Positions 11,178 to 22,781 of a DNA stretch of 64,000 nt are shown in pieces. Origin of the DNA: Micractinium sp. NFX-FRZ (lineage: Eukaryota > Chlorophyta > Trebouxiophyceae > Chlorellales > Chlorellaceae). Location of the stretch: the NCBI GenBank assembly GCA_029339195.1, contig JAPTJF010000181.1, positions 1 to 64,000 of the forward strand, given 5' to 3'. The position numbers and the translations under genes were made by a program. Each line of letters starts with the position of its first letter. Positions within the stretch are counted from its first letter, which is position 1. Below the pieces are notes generated by a model. The model worked only from the letters and a program-made list of their open reading frames with translations. It made no database searches and had not been told where the DNA came from.

Positions 11178-13473
11178 ATGGGCAGCAAGCCGGGCGATGA
11201 CAAGGCGCTCGTGGCGGGGGAGGAGGGCGGCGGCGGTGGCGGCGGCCTGTCGCTGGGCAAGGGCGCATGGGACTGCGACACAAACACCGGTGCGCAGTGC
11301 CGCAACATGGTGCCCATCAACACTCACGCAGCTGGGTGCCAGCGCGGCCCGGCGCAAAGCACGATCGAGCCGGTCCAGGCGTCAAGAGCCAGCGCCGCAG
11401 CTCATGTGTCTGTCCACTGGCATGGCGCCCCCACACCTGCTCTGGCGCATGCCAGCGCACGCATGCCTCTACCTGTCCCACGCGCACGCCCACGCATGCA
11501 CCCTCCGCTCGCAGAGATCCCCCCCGAGAAGGAGGCCATTGTGTTTGAGGAGATTGCCACCATGGACTTCCCTTTTGAGGGCATCCCCACCGTGCCGCCC
11601 CGCAAGGACATGGACCACCTCGCCTTCTTCTGCGGGGGGTGCAGGTAGGTGGGGCGTGGGGGGGCGGGTGGGCATGTGATTTTACTTGAACTCAGAAGAA
11701 GGCTGACAGGCGGGTGGGTGGGCGTGCGACGTGCCCAGAAGAAGGCTGACTGACCTGCAAAGGGCAACCTCGCCTTGGCCTTCTGCGGCGCTCCCTTGCG
11801 GACGTGTTGTCAGTGCCAAGGTGCATGTCAGCTTTGTGGTAGGGCAGGGCTGGCCTTGGCCTGGTCCTGTGGCGGCTGCATGTGGGTGCCAGGTGCCAAA
11901 CGGCCGCCCGCCCTGGGAGACGATGCAGGCACGCTGCCCGCTGGGCTTCCCACGCTGTGCCTGCTGCGCTGCTGCACCCACCTGCCTGCAGATACCGCGT
12001 GACTGCTTACCCCGACTGGCCGGTGGAGCGGGTGAAGCAGGCGCTGTTCAAGGGCGGCATTGCGCGCGCAAACAAGCCAGAGGGCGTGCGCAACACGCCG
12101 GGCATCCAGGCAAGTCGCTGCGGCGGGCGTGGCGCTGCCGAGGCACGCCGGGCCAAAGCGTGCTTGATCGATCTGGAAGGGGTCGTCACTGCTTTGCAGC
12201 AGCACTGCCTGAAAAGTGCAGCGCAGCAAGCACAGCATGCGTGGCAGGGTGAGCGCAGCAAGCGCAGCATGCACAGCACGGAGTAGCGCAGCGGAGGCGC
12301 GGCCTGCCGCCGGAGCAGGCGGGGGAGGGGGCAGGTGTTCCCAGGGGTGGGTTCTGACAGTGGTGGTGGGGCAGCTGCAAGGGTAGGGTGCACACTGCTG
12401 CTGCCCTCCTTTAACCAGCCTGCCCCCATTCGTGCTGCCCTTGCTCTGCTTGCCTGGCTTGCTGGATGCCACTTGAGTCTCCACCTCTGCCATCTCCCCA
12501 GCAGAAGTGGGAGGATCAGGGTCCAAGCTCTCCCACCTAAGCTACCTATTACCTAGTGTGAAGCAACGATGCCTGCTGACCCATCCTCGTTTCGCCGTGA
12601 GCACGCCCCAAGCTGCAGAAGTGGGAGGATCTGGAGTTGGTGTACGCGGGGCAGCGCATGGCAGACGGCAGGCGGCTGGCAGACTACCACGTGCCGCCGG
12701 TGGGTGGGTGGGCGGGCAGGTGGGGGCCAGCAGCTGGGGCATGTGTGTGTGGCAAAAGTGCCTGAAGACACTTGATTGGTTGAGGGAGTCATCTCTGCAA
12801 GAGCATGATAGCAAGGCGTGAGGGGAGGGACAAACGGCTGGCAGACTGAAAGCATGCCGCCGGTGGGTGCCAGCGTGGTCAAGACCGTTACACTGTGTGC
12901 CGGGCTGGAGGGATGCAGCTGCAAAGAGCAGAGGAATTGCCCCTCTGTGACAGGCACAGAACAGCTGCACTGCGGTGCTTGCGGGCGGGTGCGTGGGGCA
13001 ACAGGGGCGGGGCCGGGGTTGGGAGGTGGGGGCAGCAGGAGAGGTGCTCTAAGCAGCGCATGCCCGAGGGCAGCAGGGGCAGGGGCGGGGCCGGGGGACG
13101 CTGTATTGGAACCAGGGAGAGGTAAAGACCAATGCTGGCGTCCCCTGTACCCTGCTCAATGGGCAGGAAGGCTCATGCACATTGTGTATCAGTCGGGCAG
13201 GCTATGAGTGGGGTGTTCTAAGCTGCCCCGCTTGGCTCCTCACCACCGCATCACATGTCGCAGTGCCGCAGGCAAACGTGCGCCGCCCCTCCGACCCTGC
13301 CCATCATCACCCTGCCCCTCCCCATCCACCTTCCCCTGGCACCCCACTAGTTGCGTTGCATTCTCCTTCGGTCCACCCTCTGACCTGTGCAGGGCTGCAA
13401 GTGCCTGATCGCAATTGAACGTGCCAAGCTTGAGCTGGGCAAGCCAGACCCAGACTCGGCCTACTGGAACTGA
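11178..13473 (+). CDS. Ubiquitin-like fold protein, function unknown
   Basis: Five exons: 11178-11289, 11515-11644, 11992-12109, 12619-12699, 13393-13473; 173 aa. The start ATG opens a strongly GC3-biased exon (MGSKPGDDKALVAGEE then a Gly run). The next exon joins in phase at NTEIPPEKEAIVFEE. Residues ~80-160 look like a ubiquitin-type beta-grasp: YRVTAYPDWPVERVKQALF, a central insertion, KWEDLELVYAGQRMADGRRL, YHVPPGCKCLIAIE. There is no C-terminal Gly-Gly, so conjugation like ubiquitin is unlikely; the protein ends ...DSAYWN. Intron 3 (12110-12618) starts GCAAGT, a GC-AG intron. Gly2 could in principle be myristoylated, but the context is weak. The family assignment rests on pattern only. 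Confidence 0.7.
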
Positions 13474-13570
13474 GCTGGCGGCTGAGCTGGCGGCTGAGCT
13501 GGTGGCAGATGCCGCCTGAGCTGGGCAAGCCGGCCCGGGCCCCAAACTGAGCTGGACGCTGAGCTGGCTG
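13471..13570 (+). repeat. CTGAGCTGG repeat at the stop codon and 3' UTR
   Basis: The unit TGAGCTGGCGGC and variants repeat about eight times. The first copy contains the TGA stop codon of the ubiquitin-like gene, so the array forms the start of its 3' UTR. Confidence 0.8.
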
Positions 13571-15373
13571 CTTGCTGGAGGCTGAGCATGCAACATAACC
13601 AGCGCCTGCACTGGAGCTGCTGAACTGGGCTGCACACGTATCATGGAGGGGGCGGCTAGCCTGGCGGCTGAGCTGGCCTGCCTGCCGCGCTGGCAGCTGG
13701 CGTGGCCCCCGGGGTATGTGGCGCTTGAATGGGCCAGGTCATGCCATTGCACAGATGAGGAGTTGCTTCACACCAGCAGCTGGCAGGTGTCGACACAAGA
13801 TGTAAGGAGACGGCAGTGGCAACGAAGATAGCAAAGAGACAAACGTTGGTTGGTTGGTTGGTTAGGGGGGAGGGACTGGTGCAGCGGGCGCTGGGATGGT
13901 TGGCTGGCAAAGGCAAACTGAGTGGGCTGCATGGCTTCTCCCCACAATGATAGGATTGATAGGTCAGGAGGGGCGTGAGGGTTGTTGACGGCGGGAGCAG
14001 GCTTGAAGGCAGGCGGGCACACAGGCAGGCGGGGAGGGAGGAGAGAAGGAGGCGGCGACAGATGAGGAGACTAGTGGAGGCAGGGCGGCAGGGAAGCAAC
14101 GGGGGATTGGAGTGGCGTGCCGTCCCTCGCAAAGGCGGAACACGTAGACGGCACCGCGGGGGCCCCAGCAGCGGCCGTCCACAGCCACCGGCCAGGCCTG
14201 CATGCTGACAGTGCAGAGGTGTGGCAGACCTTGCCCCTGGGCACTGGGTGCGCAAGCACACTTCTGCCACCAGTCTGCCTCACTCAGCCTGCCTGGGGGC
14301 GCATCATCAGGCATCCTCCTCTGGAGGGTTCAAGGAAGCGCCACAGCAGGGTTCATCATCACCCACCCACTGCCGCATTGGCAGTGGGATCACACATGCC
14401 AGGATGGTTTCATGTTCCCGCTGCGTGCGGGTGGGGCGGGAGGGCCATGCATGCCTTGCCCGCTCTCCCCCCACTGGCAGGCAGGCCGTGCGCCCTGGCT
14501 GCCTTGCACTCGTGGCGCTTGCGGTGCGGTGTGGGGCGATGCATTTACATGGGGCTTGCTGGCTAGCTGGGATGGGTGTGTGGGTGAAGGCACCGCCTAC
14601 CTAACAGATCAGAGGGCTCTGTGATTTGTAAGGCATGGCAGCGGCTGGGAATGAGCGCGCTGGGAAGAAATGCGGTGAGCTGGCTCCTGACAAGGAGGGG
14701 TGGCAACAAGCAACGCGACAAGGGAAGAGGCAGGGCATCGGGCAAGTGGATTGGATGGTGTTGCAGCCGTGTCGGCGGCGCCAGCGGCACCTTTGCTACA
14801 ACGCCAGCGTGGGCGGGTGGCGTTGGGAGGCATGAAGCGGGAGCAGGCATGCGGGCCCGGCAGCAAGCTGGTGGTGCCGCAGCTCATGTTGTGCCGGGGT
14901 GGGCAAGAGGGTGCGCTGTCGGCGTGTACAAGTGGGCGGGGTTCTGCTGGTTGGCTGGTTGGTTTGGGAGGGTCAGCGAACAGATCGAGATCAAGAGGGA
15001 AAGCAAAGCGGTGGTGCAAGGGGGATGCATGGGAGGTAGTGTTGGGTTTTCAGCGTGCCCCCGCGGCAGGTTGTGTGGGCACGAAGAGTGAAAGAGGTAA
15101 GTGGCCAATGAGGGTGGGTGGTGCGTACGGCTTGGTCTGCTGTTTCAATGCAGGGGGCACGCCACGACGAGGGGCAGCCGCGCAGGCAAGAGGCGCGGCG
15201 GCCCCCCACGGGCAAGCGCCGGGCGCGGCAGGCAGGGTGCAGGGCGAGACGACAGGCGAGCGCTGCGGCTTGCTGGGAGCATTCTGCTGCTGCTGCTGTG
15301 AGCACCTGGCTTCAGCCAGACGCCGCTGGTCAGGCGGCAGCTGGCACGGAGCTGCGGGCGCGTGCCATAGGGT
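13474..15373. other. Convergent 3' regions, no gene recognised
   Basis: This holds the 3' UTR of the ubiquitin-like gene (plus) and of Cys-rich gene A (minus). It contains the CTGAGCTGG repeat, a GTTG run near 13848-13864 and scattered open frames without recognisable domains. Confidence 0.6.
13801..13805 (+). terminator. Possible TGTAA poly(A) signal
   Basis: TGTAA, the usual green-algal polyadenylation motif, occurs 328 bp after the stop codon of the ubiquitin-like gene. A five-base motif is weak evidence on its own. Confidence 0.25.
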
Positions 15374-18007
15374 TTACTTGCGGCAGATTCCGTTCGACAG
15401 CTTGAAGCCCTTGACGCACGCGGCGCAGGCGCCGGTGGAGGCGCACTTGGAGCAGTGCTCGAGCGTGCACTGCGGCAGGGTAGGGGGGGGGGGAGGCACA
15501 TCGGGCGGCAAGGGTGAGGAGGTGCCTCTGTGTGCGGGGCAGGCGGCGAGGGCGGGGCGGCTGCACACCGCCCCCTGCCTCACGAGCTTCCTCCCGCGAG
15601 GGCTGTTGCCAGGCTGGACGGACTGCACAGCTGGCCTGGAGCTGCCGCCTGCCCCGCCCTGCACGGCTGGCCACGCGCACCGCCGCACTGTGCTGCAGCC
15701 ACCTGCCACCCTCTGCCCACCCCCCAGGGTGCCCACCACGCCACGCTAAGCACACCACGCTGCCCTGCCCACCACGCTGCTGTGCTCACCATCTTGCAAG
15801 AGCCCAGGCGGTTCTTGTACACGGAATAGACCTTCCTGTCAATCGTGACCGAGGCCTTGCAGGTGGTGCAGGGGGTGCCGTTGGGTGCGCAGACAGCGCA
15901 CAGCGGGTCCATGCAGCACTTGCCGGCAGGGCTGACGTGGAAGTCGAGCTGCGGGGAGGCAAGCGGGGGCGGCGAGGGAGGGGATGGGAAGGCGGCAGAC
16001 GGGGGTGTGAGTGGAGGGAAGGGCGGGTGGGGAGCAGGGGGCAACAGGGGGATGGTGGTAGCACAAGCAGCACGTGTGCTTGGAGCAGAGATGCAGAATG
16101 TGATGCCTGCACGCTGGCAGGCGCTCGCCGGCCCTGCCCCCACTGGTGTGGAGTGCGCACGACAGGTGGCGCTCGCCGGCCCAGTTGTGGTGTCCGTGCA
16201 GGTGGTGGGCCATGCGGGGGAGTGCCGTGCATTGCGGCAACGGCACGCCAACAGCGCGGGCCACGGCAGGCAGGCTGCCAACGGTTGCACATGCTGCGGC
16301 ACCTCTTATGCAGGCCTGCCGGCCAGCCAGGCAGCGCTGGCCAGGCACTTTTCATCAGAACACAGCACGGCTGGACCGGAGCTCACCTTGCAGGTCTGGC
16401 ACTTGCCATCGACGGCGCACTGGTTGCAGTTGAGCTGGGTGCACTTCACGCACTTGCCCTGGGCGTTGGCGTAGAAGCCGGCGGCGCACTTCTCGCACTG
16501 CCCAGTGCCGGCAGCCTTGCAGGTGAGGCAGTTGGGTGCCGAGCAGGGCGTGCACACGCCAAACTTGTTCTTGAACACGGTCTTGTAGGTGGGGGTGTTC
16601 TTGACGCCGGTGTAGGGGAAGCACTCGGAGCACTTGGCGGGGGTGTTGAAGCACACGCGGCACAGGGGGGCAGAGCAGGACGCGGTGCTGCGGGGAGGGG
16701 GCAGGGGCCGGAGAGAAGGTCGTGTCAGGCAGGCGGGCAGGCGGCGGGGTGGGCCTGTACCGCAGGCTAGCGACGGGGCCGTCACGTCGCTGCCTGTGTC
16801 CCGTACATCCCTGTACCGCCACACTTGGTGGTGCGCTCATGCAGCCTGTGGTGGCAGCCGCAGATGAGCTCAGCATCCCCCCTCCGGCCCCGGCATGCAA
16901 GCCTGCTGCGCCCGACGCATCATGGCATGCACCCCATCGTGCATGCAGGCCTCCCGCCCCCGCCTTCGCCACCAGATCCCCCGCCCGCAGGCCTCCTGCC
17001 CCCGCCCTCCTCCCCCCCTTGCTCACTTGGTGACGGTGGGCAGGACAAAGGAGCCCTTGCCGTAGGGGGCGGTGAGCCAGGCGGGCTGCGTGCCGGGGTC
17101 CACCTCCAGCTGGTACTCAAAGCGCTGGGCGCCCATGCGCTCGTAAAACGTGACGCGGGTGCGCACAAACATGCCAGAGGGGACGCCGCCCTTGGGGTTG
17201 GCAAACAGCAGGGTGACCACCGGGGGCTTGGCGGTGCCGGTGAGGCGCGCCTGGGCCAGCACCAGCTGCAGGTACTGCGAGCGGGCGGCGGCGGTGAAGG
17301 TGCTGCTCTTCTGGTTGTTGAGGAGGGCGGTGAACTCCACGGCAAAGCCGGTGACGGGCTTGGGGGGCGGGGGGCTGGGGTTCTTCTTGGGGGGAGGAGG
17401 GGGGCTGGGGTTCTTCTTGGGGGGAGGCGGGGGGCTGGGGTACGCGCCGGGCAGCGCCTGCTCGCCAAAACCGTTGTTGGCGGCCGCGTTGGCCAGCAGG
17501 TCGCGGCGCTGAATGGCGGCGGCGGCGCCGGAGTTTGCCAGGCGGGCGGCCTCGCGAGAGTCCAGGCCCAGCCAGGACGTCAGGAAGCCGGCATCCAGGC
17601 CTGCGGGAATTGACAACAAGGGCACAGGGCAGGGTGAGGGGAAGGCGGGGGCAGGCTGCTAGGGTGGGGAAGGGGGGGGGACCAGGAGTGCAGCGTCGCC
17701 CCCGCCGCTTCCAGCCAGCTCCAGGCATGCATGCACCTGGCTAGGTCGGGCACTTGACCGGCGGCGAGCCCCCCGGACACTGATACCCACACACCTGCGT
17801 CCTGCTCGCTCCCGGAGGCGTGCGCTGCGACGAGCCTGCGAGGGCAAACAGTGGGCGCATGAGGGCGGGACTGCTGAGGACGTTGTGGCACTCCAACCCG
17901 TCGCCGCCTGCCCCCGGCCTGAGCGCGCCGGACCCATCTCACCTAGGGCCAACTAGGGCCAGAACAGCGGCCGCCAGCAGCGCCGCGCGGAGAGTGGGCC
18001 GCGGCAT
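15374..18007 (-). CDS. Secreted Cys-rich protein, family member A
   Basis: Six exons: 18007-17943, 17835-17795, 17600-17027, 16687-16387, 15948-15790, 15469-15374; 411 aa. Signal peptide residues 1-~25 (MPRPTLRAALLAAAVLALVG). Residues 36-89 are the family N-terminal domain (LTSWLGLDSREAARL ... NGFGEQALPGAYP). Residues ~90-118 form an SPPPPPKKNP linker repeated twice, the kind of sequence that is hydroxyprolinated in algal wall glycoproteins. Residues ~119-226 look like an alpha/beta domain (VEFTALLNNQ ... MFVRTRVTF). Residues 228-411 carry Cys-rich CxxC repeats (CTQLNCNQC, CQTC, CSKCAS) resembling furin/growth-factor-receptor modules. There is no C-terminal membrane segment or GPI signal, so it is probably secreted or bound to the wall. 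Function unknown; paralogues B, C and D follow on the same strand. Confidence 0.75.
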
Positions 18008-19533
18008 CGCTCGGCTGCAAGAGGGCGCTCCACGGACGGCGGTGGTGACTGAGGTCGAAAAGCCGTGCTCGAAGGTGGAGCGCGAGCAAGCAGCGAGGAG
18101 AAATGGGGCGATGGGAACAGGCGGGACTCAACCGCCCAAGATGAAGGGAAGGGGCGCGCGTGCTGCGTCAACCGCGTCCTCGATTGCACGCGGCCTCCGG
18201 GCCCGCGCCCTACGGCGGTAAACGTGCTCGAAAGTCTGTCAGATTTGATTGCAATTAAGGAGACGGCCGCTGGGTGCTACCTGGGGGGCTACCTGGGGGC
18301 GACCTCTGCTCGTGCGGCTCCCTCCGAGCCGGAGGCGCTTTGGGGGCGCCCCAGACAGGGAGCCTGTGGCGCGCTACAAACCTTGAGGTGGCACATCCAC
18401 ACGGGCTAGGCTGCGGGTGCCCTGGCTCAGGGGCCATGCCAGGGCGCATGCCCGCCAGTCCCGCCGCATGCCGCGGCGGCCGCTACAGAGGGCGCGAACA
18501 CTTGTAGCCACCGTGGGTGCGTTCTGCGAGTTGCCGCCTCCTGTCCCACAATTTCTCAACCCCGCGTGCATATTTACTGCTGGATAGCACCACAAGGCTG
18601 TGTCGAGCAGTGACAGAGGTCGCACACGGAAGCACGGAAGCACAGCTGCCGCACACTGGCAGTCCTGGTCCTGGCGCTACAACAGTGGCTGCGGTCTGCG
18701 CTTCAGCCTGCCAAAATGCATGACCTGCTCTGAAGCCAAGCTTCAAGTGTGCTGTATTCCTCCTAGTGCGGTGCTCTGCATGCATGAATGCAGCGCAGCC
18801 TTGCCACAGCCGCCGCGTGTGCTTTCGGCTAGTGGCTGTGTCTGGACAAAACAGCAACGGCCGCGGTACTGGACCCCTTGCATCTCCGCCCATGTTGCAC
18901 CATACATACACTTGGGTCTCTGCGCTTCAGCCGAGGCATGTGGGGGGAAACACACAACTATGCGCTTCGCCAGCCCGCCGCATCCCCTGCGGTGTGACCC
19001 TGCATTGCAGCATATGCATTTCCTAGCACCAGACCACGCAAATTGCTGGCAATGGTGCGGCTGTTCCACGTCCCTGCCCGGCACCGACCTGGGCGAGCGG
19101 AGTACAAACCGGGCTGCCCCTTGGCTGCCCACGGCCGATACCCCCACAAACCAGGGCCTGCTCCCCCAACACGGGCATCGCAACGTGGGCGCTCCAATCA
19201 GCAGTCCGTGCACCTCTGCTAGGGGCAGGTGTGCAGTGGTCACATGCAGGCGGTACGCCAGCGTGTCCCTGCTTGCCCCGTCATAGCATGCCCTCCAGCC
19301 GTCGGGCCCCTGCCGCTACACCAGCAGCCACTCCCCCCAGCCTCCACAGGTCACCTCAAGCACCCTTGGCTGGCAGCATTGCGACTGGGCACCCATCAGT
19401 GGTGGCATGATGCTTACTCTGGTGCAGCATGCATGTGAACAGGCACAACCCAGTCAAGGAGAGGCCGCGGACAACTGCGACTCCTGAAGCCCTCTTCCTT
19501 GGGCAGCATGCACCAGCGGCGCTGCGCAAGACC
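18008..19533. other. Upstream region of gene A, no gene recognised
   Basis: About 1.5 kb between the start of gene A and the stop of the Tim17-like gene, both on the minus strand. It should contain the promoter of A and the 3' UTR of the Tim17-like gene. No open frame here gave a recognisable product. Confidence 0.55.
18242..18254. promoter_or_regulatory. Shared 13-mer GATTTGATTGCAA upstream of gene A
   Basis: This AT-rich 13-mer lies about 235 bp upstream of the gene A start. The identical 13-mer, in the same orientation, lies about 161 bp upstream of paralogue D (38249-38261). In GC-rich sequence such a match is unlikely by chance, but B and C do not obviously have it. Confidence 0.35.
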
Positions 19534-21059
19534 TCAAATGTCACCAGCGGCATCCCAACCGCCGCTGCCGGCTGCCATGCCCAGGCGCTGCCTCTGCTGC
19601 TGCTGCGCCCGCCGCTGCCGCTGCTGCTGCTGCTGCTCAGCCTGCTCCAGGTACCCGCCAAGTGCAAACACGCCTGCGGCCGCCAGCCCGGCTGACGCTG
19701 AGCGCTGGGCGTGCAGCAGCGGATGTAATGCGAGGCCCGCTTCCGCCAAGAGCGAGCGCACGGCACCGGCCTGCGGGGTGGGCAGGGTGGGCGGCGGGTG
19801 GGCACAGGGGTGGGCGGCAGGAGGGCGGGAGACCGGGCGGCGAGGCCTTAGCATGCAGGCCGCACAGCTAGCAGCTGCAGCGCAGCGAGTGAGCGCATCT
19901 GCTAGCGCCAGAGGTGCTCAAAAGATCCTTGCAGGCTTGGAGCGGCCAGCACCGCCCCCCACCACGGCAGTGCAACATGACTGCGGGCGCACCCACCGCG
20001 GTGCCCGCGGCACCGGCCAGCACCGGTGTGTGCACAGGAACGGCTCCCACTTGCGGCGGCGGCAGTGAGGGGGGCGCTTCCGCCTCCCATGCAGCAACTT
20101 GTTGCTGCTGCTGCCGCTGCTCCTCCTGCTGCTCCTCCCCCCGCCCCCGCTGCGCCTGCGCTGCTGTACGCCCGCTGCCGGTCTCCTGCAGCCTCGGCTG
20201 CTGGCGCTGGTGCCACCAGCAGCGAAGCCCAGAGTGCACGCCTGCATGTGCTCCAATTGAGCAGGCGAGGCGCTGGGGCGGCACGGTGACGGCGCTGCCT
20301 GGACAGATGGCCTCCAGCCCACATGGCAGGCTCCCCTCCTGCCGGCTGCCGCTGGCCCCCAACACCGCACGCCAGCGTGCCCAGCGCGGTGCAGGTGCAG
20401 GCTGCCCCCCTAGCAAGCATCCCATCGCCGGAGCAGCTGCATGCAGCACTCTCATAACATGCATACAGCCTGGGGACAGCGCAGCGCAGGCGCACCCATG
20501 AATGTCGCCACCACGGGGGCGGTGGTGACGCTGCGGCGCATGACGGAGAACAGGAGGATGGGAGGCTCCCTCAGGTGGTACTCCTGCTGGTGGGAGGGCA
20601 GGGGCCAGGGGCAGGGGCGGGGCAGGGCAAGCTGGGGCACAGTGGGCGGGGCAGGGGCGGGGCAGGGCAGGGTGGCAGTGTGGGTGAGCAGGGTGGGCAT
20701 GCGCTTAGCAGTGCCCCTCCGCCCCGCTGCCCCGGCGCGGCCTGGGGGGTGGGGCGGCTCAGCATGTGCCCATTCTGTACCTGGCATGACCAACACAAAC
20801 ACAGCTGGGAACATCGGCTTGGCATCCCGGCAGCGCCCAGTCAGCAGTGCGGGGCATCCCATGAGCATGGCCCTCCTGGTCTCACCTTGGCCATGTTGCG
20901 GAAAACGAACAGCTTCTCCTGCCAAGCACCCCACAAGATGCCCAGCACCAGGCCAGTGAACATGCCCTTGACTGCGCCCTGCGCCGCGGCCTGGCCGGGC
21001 CCGAGGCAGGGGGCTGCTGCTGCCGGGGCGGTGGGCGGCTGCACTGCCACTGCCTTCAT
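19534..21059 (-). CDS. Putative Tim17/Tim22/Tim23-like small membrane protein
   Basis: Proposed exons 21059-20886, 20583-20496, 20436-19997, 19770-19534; 312 aa, phase-consistent. Hydrophobic Gly-rich segments occur at ~24-43 (GAVKGMFTGLVLGILWGAW), ~75-96 (VTTAPVVATFMG...), ~218-233 (LAGAAGTAAGAVRSLL) and ~256-272 (ASAGLAAAGVFALGGYL). Four short Gly-rich helices are typical of the Tim17/22/23-OEP16-NDUFA11 superfamily of organelle membrane proteins. A charged stretch EYHLREPPILLFSVMRR follows the first segment. A Gln-rich insertion (~165-215) and a Gln-rich C-terminus are unusual for the family. The exon 3 acceptor is the least certain junction. It could instead be an unrelated algal membrane protein. 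Confidence 0.5.
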
Positions 21060-21500
21060 CACACCGGCCGACTGCCCTCGCCTGCACCAGTGGTGGAAGG
21101 CTTCGAGAGGTTGAAGTAGCAGGCGGCATCGGCGGCAGCAAAGGCCTGGTGGCGACGCCGGCGGCGGAAGCAGCGGCGGCGGTGGGAACCGGCAGCAGAC
21201 AGACAATTCGTGGCGCTCAGCAGTCAGCTGCCTGGGATGCGGGTTTCGCCTGCTTCTGGCGACGCTGCGGCCAACCTGGTTTCAGCAAAAAGTGGAGGCG
21301 CAGGCCTGCAATCGTGCGGCTCTTGTTACTGCCTCTCGCAACTTTATATGTGCAGTGATTGTATGCTGGAGGTATTCAGTGCTCTGAAGGCAACCTGCGG
21401 AGCTGCACAATGCAGCACCAGCGCAGGCATATCATACGCGCGCCCCTGTCGTTTCGGAGGCCGACCTCACCACCTTGTAGCTTCGACATTAACTTCAAAC
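21060..21500. promoter_or_regulatory. Divergent promoter region
   Basis: The Tim17-like gene (minus, start 21059) and the plastid-protein gene (plus, start 21501) diverge from this 441-bp interval. No specific element could be identified. Confidence 0.45.
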
Positions 21501-22781
21501 ATGTCTGTCACGGCTGCACCCTTGTCTACACCCCCGAGGGGCTTGGCACCCTGCCGGAGCGGCCGCAGGCTCTCCGTGCGCACCCAGGCCTCTGAGCAAT
21601 GGCAGAGCAGCGGCGACAGCTGCCCAGGTAAGCCCCAAACTCGGATGCGTGACGGAGCAGCCCTCGTGCCAGTTGACGTCATGTGACATGATGGCCGCAG
21701 CTTGCCCACCGCCGCCCGCCCTCCGCCTGGCCCTCACGCGCGCCCCCGCACACATTTTACCGTTCACCTTGTTCAGGACTGATGCTGCCTGGGCTGTGCA
21801 CAAGTTTTGGCTGCTCCCTTGAACAGGCGGCGGCATCAACAAGCAATCACCTGCCCAGCGCCGCACAGCGGTGAGGCATGGACGTGCAGGCAGCCAGGGC
21901 AGGACAGGGTGCATGACGGCGGGGCGTACGCTGGGTGGGCATCTCATGCCTGACAGCTGCCCAGCTGGCTTCTTCTGCCAAATCCTGGGTCGTTCAAGGT
22001 CATCAATCAAGCGTACCTGTTTTGAATGAGCGGACCAGGGCCGACGTTGGTAATATTGATGCCTTGCGTGAGCAACACTAGCTGGGCCGGGGTTCCCACC
22101 CACCTGACATGTGCACCGCCCCACCCGCTGCCTGCTGCCTGCAGGGTGCTCTTGGCGCAGCGCTTGGCCGATCGCGGCAGCGTGCCTCTGGCCCAGACCC
22201 TGGCAGCAGCAGCCCTCCAGCAGCCGCAGCAGCAGCCGCGGCAGGGGCAGGGGCAGGCACAGGGCTTAGGCGCCGCCGCCGCCGCCTGCTGCAGCATCCG
22301 TGGCAGCGGTGGGGGCCTGGGCGGCGGCGCTGCGCCCGCTGCGCCCGCGCCCTGCCTGCGTGACGATGCCGTGTGGGCTTACGGCGGCTGCGCTGGGCAG
22401 GGCGACGCCTGGTGCCTGCTCAGCATGGCCCGCCTGGCGGCTGACTCCGCAGCTGACGCAGCAGGCAGCCCGCTGCGGCGGCGCCAGCTAGGCGCCACTT
22501 CACTGGGGCTGCTGCGTGAAGCAGCAGCGGTGGTGCACGCCACCACAGAGGATTGGGATGTGTGGCTGCGGGGCGGCGCCAACGCGGCGCTGGGCAGCTT
22601 TGTTGCGCTGTGCAGCAGTGGCGGCAGCGCTGCTGACGTGGCGGCACAGCTCGCGGCGGTGTCACGGCTGGCCACGGAGGCGGCGGGGGAGGAGGGCGGC
22701 CCGGAGCTCTGGCTGCTGCAAGACATCCTGGCGCAGCAAGAGGTGCGCTTCCATCTGGCGCAGAGCGTGGGGTGCTGCTGA
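21501..22781 (+). CDS. Putative plastid-targeted protein of unknown function
   Basis: Three exons: 21501-21627, 21777-21870, 22145-22781; about 285 aa, phases agree at both junctions (donors GTAAGC and GTGAGG). The N-terminus is rich in Ser, Thr, Ala and Arg without acidic residues (MSVTAAPLSTPPRGLAP ... RRLSVRTQAS), the profile of a chloroplast transit peptide with a plausible VRTQA cleavage region. The mature part is helical and Ala/Gly-rich (VLLAQRLADRGSVPLAQ; AWCLLSMARLAADSA; TTEDWDVWLRGGANAALG) with a Gln-rich low-complexity stretch. I do not recognise the family. Confidence 0.6.

Noticed and set aside
18600..19286. Plus-strand frame upstream of gene A
   Set aside because: Frequent Cys, His and Trp without pattern, opposed by equally long antisense frames, and no recognisable motif.
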